DNA of 64,000 bases from UKL13-3 sp964392775. GTDB taxonomy: Bacteria > Bacteroidota > Bacteroidia > UKL13-3. This document shows positions 43,450 through 52,341 of the stretch, piece after piece. The notes beneath the pieces are model-generated. The model saw nothing but the letters and a program-made list of their open reading frames with translations, did not search any database and was not told the origin of the DNA. Every line of letters starts with the position of its first letter. Positions within the stretch are counted from its first letter, which is position 1. The DNA lies in assembly GCA_964392775.1 (NCBI GenBank), contig CAYMRD010000004.1:89615-153614 (forward strand), read 5' to 3'. The position numbers and the translations under genes were made by a program.

Positions 43450-45600
43450 ATGAAAAAATTCCTTTCGCTCACGGTGGTTCTGGCCGTATTCATTATTGTA
43501 TCATCCCACACCAATAAAAAAATGGAGGAGGGCATGTTTCCGCTATCGGATATGCAGGCTCTCAATTTGAAAAAGATTGGGTTGAAAATCAGTCCGCAGG
43601 AACTGTACAACCCCAAAGGTGTGAGTTTGATTGATGCGATTGTTCGTGTGGGCGGATGCACGGGCTCGTTTGTATCGAATGATGGATTGATTGTTACGAA
43701 TCACCATTGCGCGTTCAGTTTTGTTACACAAATCAGCACACCTGAGCATAATTATATGAAGGAGGGATTTTTGGCCAAAACCCAAGGTGAAGAACGTCTG
43801 GCCAAAGGCTTGGTGTGTAAGATTACAGCAAGCTATGAAGATGTATCAGCTAAGGTATTGGCGGGAACCGATTCGATAGGTGATCCGAATATGCGTCTGC
43901 AAGTGATTGCAGCCAATATCAAATCAATTACTGCTGCTGAAAACAAAGCACATCCTGATTTGCAATGTGAAATTTCGGAGATGTTCACCGGTCGCACTTA
44001 TGTATTGTTCCGCTATAAATTATTGAAAGATGTACGTTTGGTATATGTTCCGGCACGCAGCATCGGTGAATATGGAGGAGAGCTGGACAACTGGGTATGG
44101 CCTCGCCATTCGGGCGACTTTGCCTTTTTGCGTGCCTATGTTGCTCCTGATGGAAGTGCAGCAGAATACAACGAAAAAAATGTGCCATACAAACCCGCTA
44201 AATTCTTAAAGGTAAATCCGAAAGGTGTAAAGGAAAATGATTTTGTATTTGTACTGGGTTATCCGGGACGTACTTTCCGCCACCAGCCTGCTAAGTTCTT
44301 CCAGTACCACGAAGAATATTACCTGCAATACATCAGCGATTTGTATGATTGGCAAATCAACAAGATAGAAGAAATGAGTGAAGGCAATACGGCCATGGAA
44401 ATTAAGTATGCCGGAAAAATTAAAAGCCTGGCCAATACAACTAAGAATTTTAAAGGCAAATTGCAGGGCTTTAAACGTGCAGGACTCACACAGCAAAAAT
44501 TTGCTGATGAACTGGAGTTGCAAAAGTTTATTGCAGCCGACCCAACATTACGAAATAAGTACAGTGATGTGATTCCGCGCATCAATACCCTGTATGATGA
44601 GATTATCGCAAAAGCTCCGCGCAACCTCTGGTACGACTTTGTATACAATGTATCGCCATCGTTGCAGTTTGCAGCAGCCATTGATAATTATGGAGATACT
44701 TACCGCGCACTTAAAACGGATGCAGAGCGCAGTGAGTTTATGACCAAACAAAAACCACGCTTGGAGCAAATGCTGGGTAAATACACGTATGGTTATGATC
44801 GCTCTTTCGAAGAGGCTGCGCTGGAACACATGCTGGTACAAGCTTTGGCGCTCGATTCAAACAACCGTATAACTGCTGTTGATAAGTTGGTAAAATCAAG
44901 GGAGTCGGTTAAAGAATTTGTAAAGACATTGTATTCAACATCATTGTACAATAACCCTGATGATGTAAAACATTTGTTTGAAAAAGATTTGGCGCAGCTA
45001 TTTGCAGTAAGTGATCCGATGACCCAGTTTGCTTCGTTGCTGAATGAAGAGATGAATCCCGAAGATGAAAAAGACCGCAGAAGAGAAAGTGAACTCAACC
45101 TGCTGATGGCAAAATATGTGGATGCCAAATCAATCTGGAAACAAAAACAGTTTATTCCGGATGCCAACGGAACGTTAAGGTTTACGTATGGATTTGTAAA
45201 AGGATACAGTCCGAACGATGCCGAATACCAAAAACCATTTACCACCTTAACAGGTGTGGTTGAAAAAGAAAGCAAGGAATATGAGTTGTTGCAGGTAATC
45301 AAAGATTTGGCAAAAGCAAAAGATTACGGCAACTATATGCATCCCGATTTGAACGATTTGCCGGTTGATATTTTATACAATTTGGATACCACGGGTGGAA
45401 ACTCTGGCAGTCCGGTGATGAATAATAAAGGCGAATTGATTGGGGTGAATTTTGACCGTGCCTATACAGCCACCATTAATGATTATGCATGGAACGAAAC
45501 CTATAGTCGCAGCGTGGGGGTTGATATCAGGTATGTATTGTGGGTGCTTGAGAAAGTTGCGAAGGCGGATAATGTGTTGGCGGAGATGGGAATTAAATAG
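43450..45600 (+). CDS. S46 dipeptidyl-peptidase, DPP11-like (Arg at the specificity site)
   Basis: 716 residues with signal-like start MKKFLSLTVVLAVFIIVSSH. The triad is present: His in VTNHHCAFS near residue 86, Asp in DNWVWPRHSGDF, and Ser652 in GGNSGSP. Eighteen residues later stands Arg670 (FDRAY), the counterpart of Arg673 of P. gingivalis DPP11, which fixes the acidic P1 side chain. It should release dipeptides with Asp or Glu in second place. With the neighbouring DPP7-like enzyme the two cover hydrophobic and acidic dipeptides, a known way for amino-acid-using Bacteroidota to gain energy from peptides. Confidence 0.93.
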   Translation: MKKFLSLTVVLAVFIIVSSHTNKKMEEGMFPLSDMQALNLKKIGLKISPQELYNPKGVSLIDAIVRVGGCTGSFVSNDGLIVTNHHCAFSFVTQISTPEHNYMKEGFLAKTQGEERLAKGLVCKITASYEDVSAKVLAGTDSIGDPNMRLQVIAANIKSITAAENKAHPDLQCEISEMFTGRTYVLFRYKLLKDVRLVYVPARSIGEYGGELDNWVWPRHSGDFAFLRAYVAPDGSAAEYNEKNVPYKPAKFLKVNPKGVKENDFVFVLGYPGRTFRHQPAKFFQYHEEYYLQYISDLYDWQINKIEEMSEGNTAMEIKYAGKIKSLANTTKNFKGKLQGFKRAGLTQQKFADELELQKFIAADPTLRNKYSDVIPRINTLYDEIIAKAPRNLWYDFVYNVSPSLQFAAAIDNYGDTYRALKTDAERSEFMTKQKPRLEQMLGKYTYGYDRSFEEAALEHMLVQALALDSNNRITAVDKLVKSRESVKEFVKTLYSTSLYNNPDDVKHLFEKDLAQLFAVSDPMTQFASLLNEEMNPEDEKDRRRESELNLLMAKYVDAKSIWKQKQFIPDANGTLRFTYGFVKGYSPNDAEYQKPFTTLTGVVEKESKEYELLQVIKDLAKAKDYGNYMHPDLNDLPVDILYNLDTTGGNSGSPVMNNKGELIGVNFDRAYTATINDYAWNETYSRSVGVDIRYVLWVLEKVAKADNVLAEMGIK

Positions 45601-45781
45601 GAGGATTTTAAGTTCAATATTCAACATTCGAAATTTATCATTGATTTATTGAGGTTAGAAGTTGGAGATTGGATGTTGGAGGTTTACTGCTTAAGATGGA
45701 TATTGTGCGAGTGGGCATCCTTTAGGGTTAGGGGAGCGGAGGAAATAGAAATTGGATAATGGAAGTACGTTCCCCCGTTGT

Positions 45782-45862
45782 CGCGGACGTGCCGTCCGTG
45801 ACTTGTCCAACAACCCAAATTTTATTATTGAAGAGCAATCACACACGGACGACACGTCCGCG
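45782..45862. repeat. Palindromic element copy A (CGCGGACGTG...CACGTCCGCG)
   Basis: 81 bp with mirrored ends CGCGGACGTGCCGTCCGTG and CACGGACGACACGTCCGCG. It is followed at about 45877-45928 by a duplicate of a ybaB segment. Confidence 0.85.
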
Positions 45863-45932
45863 TGAACGCAGTAGTCGTCTGGCAACATGCTGCCCATCAA
45901 ACTTTTCATTTCGCTGGCTGATACCCTGTTGT

Positions 45933-46014
45933 CGCGGACGTGCCGTCCGTGACTTGTCCAACAACCCCAAATTTTATTATTGAAGAGCAATCACACACGG
46001 ACGACACGTCCGCG
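45933..46014. repeat. Palindromic element copy B
   Basis: 82 bp, same ends as copy A. It lies directly after the ancestral end of ybaB on that gene's strand (46041). Confidence 0.85.
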
Positions 46015-46040
46015 TGAACACAGTAGTGGTTTGTTGACTT

Positions 46041-46103
46041 TTACTTCCCAAACAAACTTCCCAATCCACCGGGCAACATGCTGCCCATTAAACTTTTCAT
46101 TTC
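46041..46103 (-). pseudogene. ybaB: Stranded ancestral 3' end of ybaB
   Basis: Minus-strand codons read EMKSLMGSMLPGGLGSLFGK and then TAA. This is the normal C-terminus of a YbaB protein, now separated from the rest of the gene (46238-46636) by copies C and D of the palindromic element and a duplicated segment. Confidence 0.8.
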
Positions 46104-46113
46104 CCCCCGTTGT

Positions 46114-46194
46114 CGCGGACGTTCCGTCCGTGACTTGTCCAACAACCCCAAATTTATTATTGAAGAGCAATCACACACGGACGACACGTCCGCG
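46114..46194. repeat. Palindromic element copy C
   Basis: 81 bp with ends CGCGGACGTTCCGTCCGTG and CACGGACGACACGTCCGCG. It is followed at about 46206-46259 by another duplicate of the ybaB segment. Confidence 0.85.
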
Positions 46195-46237
46195 TGAACG
46201 CAGTAGTCGTCTGGCAACATGCTGCCCATCAAACTTT

Positions 46238-46636
46238 TCATTTCGCTGGCTGATACCCTGTTGTCGCGGACGTGCCGTCCGTGACTTGTCCAACAACCCC
46301 AAATTTTATTATTGAAGAGCAATCACACACGGACGACACGTCCGCGTGAACGCAGTAGTCGTCTGGCAACATGCTGCCCATCAAACTTTTCATTTCGCTG
46401 GCCGAAATGTTTTCGGCTTGTAACATGGCACGTTCAATGGCAATCACCATCAGGTCTTCCAATTCTTCTTTGCGCTCAGGTGTGAGCAGGGAAGGGTCGA
46501 TGTTTACGTGTTTGATATTTTTGTTTCCGGTAACAAGAACGGTTACTCCATTGGCTGTTCCTTCAACAGTAATCGCTTCTAAGCGTTTTTTAATTTCTTC
46601 AGCTTTTTGCTGAGCTTCGGCAAGTTTTCCAAACAT
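46238..46636 (-). CDS. ybaB: YbaB/EbfC nucleoid-associated protein with a foreign C-terminal tail
   Basis: 132 residues instead of about 100. Residues 1-91 are a standard YbaB/EbfC DNA-binding protein (MFGKLAEAQQKAEEIKKRLE, then HVNIDPSLLTPERKEELEDL). After SLMGSMLP the sequence enters palindromic element copy D and continues for 41 residues, starting DDYCVHAD and ending TGYQPAK. The expected end PGGLGSLFGK is found 135 bp downstream of the new stop (46041-46103). The new tail has three Cys near CVHADVSSVCDC. Start is ATG at 46634-46636. Whether the tail is tolerated or destroys function is not visible; the family works as a dimer through its core. Confidence 0.88.
   Translation of the reverse strand: MFGKLAEAQQKAEEIKKRLEAITVEGTANGVTVLVTGNKNIKHVNIDPSLLTPERKEELEDLMVIAIERAMLQAENISASEMKSLMGSMLPDDYCVHADVSSVCDCSSIIKFGVVGQVTDGTSATTGYQPAK
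46265..46346. repeat. Palindromic element copy D, inside the ybaB reading frame
   Basis: 82 bp with the same ends as copies A and B. It is read through in frame by ybaB and encodes most of its new tail. Confidence 0.85.
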
Positions 46637-46822
46637 AAGTTTACGGTTAGCAGTTTGTTGTTTATGGTTTTCAGTTCAAAGTCGCGAGATGTAGTCGCAC
46701 CAATGTTTTGTTTGTTATTTGAGGTTGAGTTCTAAAATTCAGCATTTGATATTCAACATTCATCATTGACTTTTCACTGTTGACGGGGCATAAATCACAG
46801 TTCATACATCACAAATCACAGA

Positions 46823-48583
46823 TTAATTACTCGCGACAACGTCCTTGCGTTCCCCAATCTGCTGTCTCCACATGGCATAATACAATCCTTTTTCGGAAAG
46901 CAGTTCTTCGTGTTTTCCGGTCTCAATGATTACGCCTTTTTCCAATACAAAAATACGGTCGGCATGCATAATGGTACTCAGGCGGTGGGCAATCAATACA
47001 GTGATATGTTCTTTGTGCGCGGTGATATTGCGAATGGTATTGGTAATCTCTTCTTCGGTCAATGAATCAAGGGCTGAGGTGGCTTCGTCAAATACCATCA
47101 AGCGAGGGTTTCGTAACAACGCACGGGCAATAGACAAACGTTGTTTTTCACCACCACTCAATTTCATGCCGCCTTCTCCAATTACGGTTTCAATTCCATT
47201 TTCACTGCGGGCAAGCAGGTTGGTACAGGCTGCACTTTCCAATGCAATATTCAGTTGCGTATCTGTTGCATCTGGTTTCACAAATAATAAATTTTCTTTA
47301 ATGGTTCCCGAAAACAACTGCGTATCCTGGGTTACAAAGCCCAGTTGTTGCTGGAGCTCGTCTTTGTCAATATCCATTGAGTTGATGCCATTGTATGTGA
47401 TGCTTCCTTGTTTTGGGGCGTACAATCCCACCAGCAATTTTACCAAGGTGCTTTTCCCTGCACCGCTCGGCCCTACAAAAGCAACGGTTTCGCCTTTGTT
47501 TACCGAGAATGAAATATTGCTCAACGCATTATACGAAGCTGATTTGTGTTTAAAGGTAACATCGTGAAATTGCAACGCTCTGATGTCGTGAATGGTTTTA
47601 GGATTGGCGGGTTTAACTTCAATCGGTGTGTTGATAATGATTTCGAAGTTATGCAATGAAGCTTCGGCTTCGCGGTAGCTCAAAATCACATTGCCCATTT
47701 CCTGCAACGGGTTAAAAATAAAGAAGGAATAAAACTGCAAGGTGATGATTTGTCCTACGGTTAAGTTGCCTTCAAATACCAGATACATCAAGATGAACAA
47801 AATGGTTTGACGCAATAGGTTCACAAAGGTTCCTTGTACAAATGCAATGCTTCGGATATCACGTACCTTTTTGAGTTCGAGTTGCAATATTTTGATGGTT
47901 GCTACATTCAAGCGTTTGGTTTCTTGGTTGGTCAATCCCAAACTTTTTACGAGCTCAATATTGCGCAAGCTTTCGGTGGTGCTACCGGCCAGCAATTTGG
48001 TTTCGCGTACAATATTGGTTTGTACTTTTTTAATTCGTCTCGATAAGTAGTTTGTTATCACACCCAATAATACCGAAGCCACTAGGTATACGGCAATCAA
48101 TGAGCCGTGAACATTGATAGTATAGGCAATCACAAACCCAATTCCAATCACCGAGGTGAAAAGGATATTGATAAAGTTGGAGATAAACTTCTCGGTATCG
48201 GTTCTTACTTTTTGCAATACATTCAAGGTCTCACCGCTTCGCTGGTCTTCAAACTCACTGAAGGGCATTTTGAGGGTATGCTTCAAGCCATCGGTATAAA
48301 TATCGGCACCCAGTTTTTGAATGATGAGGTTGAGGAAATAATCCTGAAAGGCTTTGGCAATGCGGCTTACCATGGCTACACCAATGCCTGCGCCAATCAG
48401 CATGGCTACACCTCTGATGAACTCATCTTTGGTATAATCGCTTGAATGGGAAGCAAAGCGGTCGATAATCTTTCCATAAATAAACGGGTCGAGTAAAGAA
48501 AAAATCTGGTTGATGGAAGCCAATAACATTGACAGTATCACCAGTTTTTTATATCGTTTTAAATAGGATATGAGTGTTTTCAT
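46823..48583 (-). CDS. ABC transporter, fused membrane and ATPase domains
   Basis: 586 residues from ATG at 48581-48583 (MKTLISYLKRYKKLVILSML). Residues 1-310 are a six-helix type IV (ABC exporter) membrane domain with SGETLNVLQKVRTDTEKF. Residues 340-586 are the ATPase: Walker A GPSGAGKST, Q-loop LGFVTQDTQLF, signature LSGGEKQRLS, Walker B RLMVFDEATSALD and the switch His in LIAHRLSTI. A homodimeric lipid, peptide or drug exporter is likely; the substrate is unknown. It is divergent from ribD, with 103 bp between the start codons. Confidence 0.93.
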   Translation of the reverse strand: MKTLISYLKRYKKLVILSMLLASINQIFSLLDPFIYGKIIDRFASHSSDYTKDEFIRGVAMLIGAGIGVAMVSRIAKAFQDYFLNLIIQKLGADIYTDGLKHTLKMPFSEFEDQRSGETLNVLQKVRTDTEKFISNFINILFTSVIGIGFVIAYTINVHGSLIAVYLVASVLLGVITNYLSRRIKKVQTNIVRETKLLAGSTTESLRNIELVKSLGLTNQETKRLNVATIKILQLELKKVRDIRSIAFVQGTFVNLLRQTILFILMYLVFEGNLTVGQIITLQFYSFFIFNPLQEMGNVILSYREAEASLHNFEIIINTPIEVKPANPKTIHDIRALQFHDVTFKHKSASYNALSNISFSVNKGETVAFVGPSGAGKSTLVKLLVGLYAPKQGSITYNGINSMDIDKDELQQQLGFVTQDTQLFSGTIKENLLFVKPDATDTQLNIALESAACTNLLARSENGIETVIGEGGMKLSGGEKQRLSIARALLRNPRLMVFDEATSALDSLTEEEITNTIRNITAHKEHITVLIAHRLSTIMHADRIFVLEKGVIIETGKHEELLSEKGLYYAMWRQQIGERKDVVASN

Positions 48584-48686
48584 AAAATAGGCTGCGAAAA
48601 TAGCACTTAAACTTGTATATACATGGGTGGTGCAAGATAACAATCCAATATTGTCAAATGTTAGCGTTATCCTTTACTTTCGCGGT

Positions 48687-49736
48687 ATGACAGTAGATGA
48701 AGGGTATCTGCAACGTTGTATAGAGTTGGCCCGACTTGGGGCCGGTTCGGTATCACCCAACCCCATGGTGGGTTGTGTGGTGGTGTACAATGGTGTGATT
48801 ATAGGAGAGGGCTGGCACCGGCAATATGGTGGTCCGCATGCGGAGGTAAATGCCATCAACAGCATTGCCGACAAATCGCTGCTTCCTCAATCCACGGTAT
48901 ATGTGAGTTTGGAGCCTTGCAGTCATTTTGGAAAAACACCTCCTTGTGCCGATTTGCTCATTCGCAGCAACGTAAAAAAGGTGGTTGTGGGCATGGTCGA
49001 TCCTTTTAAGGAAGTATCAGGCAGTGGTATTCAACGCTTGCGCGATGCAGGGATAGAAGTGGTTGTGGGTGTGCAGGAAGCAGCCTGCAAAGAGCTCAAT
49101 AAACGATTTATCACTTTTCACCAGCAACAGCGACCATATATAATCCTTAAATGGGCTCAAACCGCTGATGGGCTGATAGCGCCCGAAAGGGAAGGACTGA
49201 GCGAAGAGGAGTTTGCTGTTAAACGACTCATCACCGGAAAGCAGGAACAAGTATTGGTGCATAAATGGAGGGGTGAAGAAGATGCAGTATTGGTGGGTAC
49301 ACGCACAGCATTATTGGATAATCCGGCTTTAAACACCAGAGCATTTCCGGGTAAAAATCCGTTGAGGGTTGTGATTGATAAAGAAGGGGAACTGCCCTCT
49401 GATTTGAAGCTGTTTGACGGAACCCAACCCACTTTGGTTTTTACAACTACTGCAAAATCTTCCGATTCTGTAACGTATGTTCAACTGGATGCAACACAAT
49501 TGTTATGGCCTCAAATGCTCAGGGAATTGCACAGCAGAAATATTCAGTCACTCATCGTTGAAGGAGGCGCCAATACCTTAACACACATTACCGATTCGGG
49601 TATTTGGGACGAGATTCAGGTATTTGTTGCAGATAAAAAACTCAACTGTGGCATAAATGCCCCTGCAATAGAAGGCAAGCTGCAGAGCCAAACGAGGCTG
49701 TCTCAATCCACTCTTTTTATATACAAAAACGTATGA
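48687..49736 (+). CDS. ribD: Bifunctional riboflavin deaminase/reductase RibD
   Basis: 349 residues from ATG 48687; the longer frame upstream lacks family sequence. Residues 1-145 are the zinc deaminase: His51-Ala-Glu53 in GGPHAEVNAI, Cys78 in LEPCSH and Cys87 in TPPC are the zinc site and proton shuttle. Residues 155-349 are the reductase (KWAQTADGLIA, TALLDNPALNTR, LIVEGGANTL). Together they convert the pyrimidine from GTP cyclohydrolase II to the ribityl form in riboflavin synthesis. A -7-like box TACTTTCG lies at 48675-48682, so the transcript would begin close to the start codon. Confidence 0.95.
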   Translation: MTVDEGYLQRCIELARLGAGSVSPNPMVGCVVVYNGVIIGEGWHRQYGGPHAEVNAINSIADKSLLPQSTVYVSLEPCSHFGKTPPCADLLIRSNVKKVVVGMVDPFKEVSGSGIQRLRDAGIEVVVGVQEAACKELNKRFITFHQQQRPYIILKWAQTADGLIAPEREGLSEEEFAVKRLITGKQEQVLVHKWRGEEDAVLVGTRTALLDNPALNTRAFPGKNPLRVVIDKEGELPSDLKLFDGTQPTLVFTTTAKSSDSVTYVQLDATQLLWPQMLRELHSRNIQSLIVEGGANTLTHITDSGIWDEIQVFVADKKLNCGINAPAIEGKLQSQTRLSQSTLFIYKNV

Positions 49737-49794
49737 TGTATTTGTTGCACAGCATTTCTTTGTTCGTACTTCCTGTTTTATTTTTTATCGTATA

Positions 49795-50409
49795 ATGTTG
49801 TTTACAGATACATATCAGGTTGTTTCAAAACCCGGAGAAGGACTTTATAAAGACCGGGGCAGTAAGTTTTTGGGTTATGCTTTTCCGGTGAAGAATGAAG
49901 AAGAGGTGAAGCAATATATTCAGCAACTCAAAAAAGAACATTTTGCTGCGGTGCATCATTGTTATGCGTATGTGTTGTTACCCGATCAAAGTATTCAGAA
50001 ATCAAATGACGACAGGGAGCCTTCAAACTCGGCAGGAAAGCCTATTCTGAGAAGTATCTTATCCAATCAACTCACCAATACGTTGGTGGTTGTGGTGCGT
50101 TATTTTGGAGGGAAATTATTGGGAGTTCCCGGATTGATTCATGCTTATGGAGAGGCTGCAACGGATGCATTAAACAACGCTGTTATCAGTGAACGGGTGG
50201 TTACAGAAAAGCATCAACTCGTGATGGATGTATCGGCCGAAAACGAAGCCTTTAAGCTGGTGAAACAATATGGGTTAAAAATTGCTGACCACCAGTACGG
50301 AGACCGGATAACGATTATATTTGAGGTCCGTAAATCCATTGCCAGTCAAGTGCTGTCAGCTATCAGGGATAAGCGTTTGTTTGAAACAACCTTTTTGGGT
50401 GAACAGTAA
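49795..50409 (+). CDS. YigZ/IMPACT-family protein
   Basis: 204 residues, cytoplasmic. The N-terminal domain carries the family signature: KDRGSKFLGYAFPVKNEEEV, CYAYVLLPDQ, SNDDREPSNSAGKPIL, then VVRYFGGKLLGVPGLIHAYG. The C-terminal 65 residues form a small ferredoxin-like domain (VMDVSAENEAFKLVKQYGLK). Relatives regulate translation under amino-acid stress in eukaryotes (IMPACT); the bacterial role is unclear. It is 58 bp after ribD and 10 bp before the metalloprotease gene. Confidence 0.92.
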   Translation: MLFTDTYQVVSKPGEGLYKDRGSKFLGYAFPVKNEEEVKQYIQQLKKEHFAAVHHCYAYVLLPDQSIQKSNDDREPSNSAGKPILRSILSNQLTNTLVVVVRYFGGKLLGVPGLIHAYGEAATDALNNAVISERVVTEKHQLVMDVSAENEAFKLVKQYGLKIADHQYGDRITIIFEVRKSIASQVLSAIRDKRLFETTFLGEQ

Positions 50410-50419
50410 TCTTAACAGT

Positions 50420-52204
50420 ATGATGATTTTTTTGAGTAAGCGTATTTCTTTTTTCTTGATGATGTTTCCATTTATTGCGTTTGCTCAGCAATCCACCAAT
50501 CGTCAGGTTATTCAACAAACACCTGTTGATGCGCTTAAAGCGGCTGAGCAAACGATTCCATCGGCCAATTTTACAACCTTTGAGATTGATGTCACCAAAG
50601 ACATTAATCAATCTATTCTTGCTCATTTTCAACAATCAGAACCCTTGCTTGCACAGCCTGATATGGGTTTGATGCATGTATATACCAAATACAGCCGATT
50701 GGGTAGGCATATTCTCTATCAACAAACCTATAAAGGTATTCCTGTATTGGGGGCAACTCTCAAAGTAAATATCAATCCCGAAGGGAAAATATTGTCGGTA
50801 TTTAATACGTTGCAAACTATATCTGCTACTGAATTCGCTCCTTCATCTACTGCTAATGCTCATTGGCTATTGGTTAACCAGCAACCACAACTTGTATATG
50901 CTTACCATGAAGGCGAAAACTATATAGTGAAAGATGGAAATGGTTCGGTGATTAGAGAACGGGATGCAAAGCTCTATCTAATGGCTGATGATAGTACGGT
51001 AAGCGGGAAAGTTTTTCTTCCCGACCCGTTAACTCCTATTGGCGTTATTTCCGGACAGGATGGAACGTACAAGCATTTTAACGACAGTGACTATGCATTG
51101 ATTAATGATCAGCGAATGTCAGTTGTATTTCCGGCAACGTATGACAGTAACGTGTTTTTACTTAAGAATAAGTATGTTAAACTGGTGGATATACAAACGC
51201 CTAATATTTCACCTCCTGTTTCATCTACCCCTTCATTCGACTACCTGAGAGGAGAGGATGGTTTTAAAGATGTGATGGTGATATATCATATTACCAACCT
51301 GCAACAGCAATTGCATGCTATTGGAATCAATCAGGTGGATATGCCGATTCGATGTGATGCACATGCCGGCACTCAGGATAATTCATCATTTATGCCAACG
51401 GATACCACCCTTCGTTTTGGTACCGGTGGCGTTCCGGATGCTGAGGATGCAGATGTTATTGTGCATGAATTTACGCATGTCTTATCCTTTTTTATCACAC
51501 CATCGGTGAGCATGTCGAACGAACGCAGAGCGATGGAAGAAGGCATCTGTGATGTACAAGCGGCCATCTATTCCCATCGATATGCGGGCTTTAACTGGCG
51601 CAAACTGTACAACTGGGATGCCCCCAATCCGGTTGCATCTGGTACTTCACCTTTCTGGCCCGGGCGCAACGGGGCTTCAACCAAAACATACGCACAGTAT
51701 TCAGGAAGTCCATACAGTGATTGTGAAATATGGACAAGTACCATTTTGGATATTGCCGAAGCGATCGGTCACGATAGTACGCTGGTTTTATTATTTGCTT
51801 CGCTGGCTTCTTATACCGATCAAACAACGATGCCACAGGCAGCCGAATTGTTTATGCAAGCAGATAGCGTGTTGATGAACAAAGCTTATGGATGGAAAAT
51901 CGGTCCCATTTTTAACGCACGCGGATTAGGGGATTTTCCAACAGCCATACCAGAAGTTCAACGTTTGATGAAAACCCTTACGATGGCCAATACTGCTGAG
52001 TTTGCAATGGGAATAGGTGAAGCCTCATTGGAGTTACCATTTCAGGCAACAATTAATGTGTACGATATGCAGGGACGTTTGGTTGAAAGTCGAAAAGCAA
52101 ATGCAGGTGTTACAACATTCAATCCTCAACAATATGTTTCAGGAATGTATATCGTGCGTATTGAATCGCAGGGTTCAGAAGCAGCAATCAAATTGGTACG
52201 GTAA
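50420..52204 (+). CDS. Secreted HExxH metalloprotease with FTP-like prodomain and T9SS tail
   Basis: 594 residues from ATG 50420. MMIFLSKRISFFLMMFPFIA is a signal peptide. Residues about 55-135 look like an FTP prodomain (HVYTKYSRLGRHILYQQTYK followed by GIPVLGATLKV). The catalytic motif is HEFTH (His349, Glu350, His353) with EEGICDVQAA about 20 residues later supplying the third zinc ligand (Glu373 or Glu374) and Asp377; this is the thermolysin/fungalysin arrangement (M4/M36). The last 70 residues (INVYDMQGRLVESRKAN, then SGMYIVRIESQGSEAAIKLV) form a T9SS type A domain, though the usual PNP start is weak. It probably degrades extracellular protein and feeds the S46 and M28 peptidases. Confidence 0.85.
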   Translation: MMIFLSKRISFFLMMFPFIAFAQQSTNRQVIQQTPVDALKAAEQTIPSANFTTFEIDVTKDINQSILAHFQQSEPLLAQPDMGLMHVYTKYSRLGRHILYQQTYKGIPVLGATLKVNINPEGKILSVFNTLQTISATEFAPSSTANAHWLLVNQQPQLVYAYHEGENYIVKDGNGSVIRERDAKLYLMADDSTVSGKVFLPDPLTPIGVISGQDGTYKHFNDSDYALINDQRMSVVFPATYDSNVFLLKNKYVKLVDIQTPNISPPVSSTPSFDYLRGEDGFKDVMVIYHITNLQQQLHAIGINQVDMPIRCDAHAGTQDNSSFMPTDTTLRFGTGGVPDAEDADVIVHEFTHVLSFFITPSVSMSNERRAMEEGICDVQAAIYSHRYAGFNWRKLYNWDAPNPVASGTSPFWPGRNGASTKTYAQYSGSPYSDCEIWTSTILDIAEAIGHDSTLVLLFASLASYTDQTTMPQAAELFMQADSVLMNKAYGWKIGPIFNARGLGDFPTAIPEVQRLMKTLTMANTAEFAMGIGEASLELPFQATINVYDMQGRLVESRKANAGVTTFNPQQYVSGMYIVRIESQGSEAAIKLVR

Positions 52205-52236
52205 CGATTTTAGGTTAGAGGACGGTTTGGTAGGTT

Positions 52237-52313
52237 TCTCACAGATGCCACAGATGTGCACAGATTTTTTGAGAGCAGGGTTCTTTCTGTGGTTTTCTGT
52301 GAAATCTGTGAGA
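52237..52313. repeat. TCTCACAGAT...ATCTGTGAGA inverted repeat, likely terminator
   Basis: The ends match exactly as mirror images, and the interior repeats CACAGAT twice. It lies between two convergent genes (metalloprotease and queuosine-precursor transporter). The same phrase is scattered in many unrelated genomes, from memory. Confidence 0.6.
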
Positions 52314-52341
52314 GCATATTTACATCAGATACCTCTCGAAT

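Noticed and set aside
45700..45760. MITE fragment (CCTTTAGGGTTAGGGG)
   Set aside because: About 25 bp resemble the interior, without either end; too little to call.
45759..46322. Plus- and minus-strand open frames in the ybaB repeat area
   Set aside because: They are the palindromic element read in other frames; only the stranded ybaB end at 46041-46103 is meaningful.
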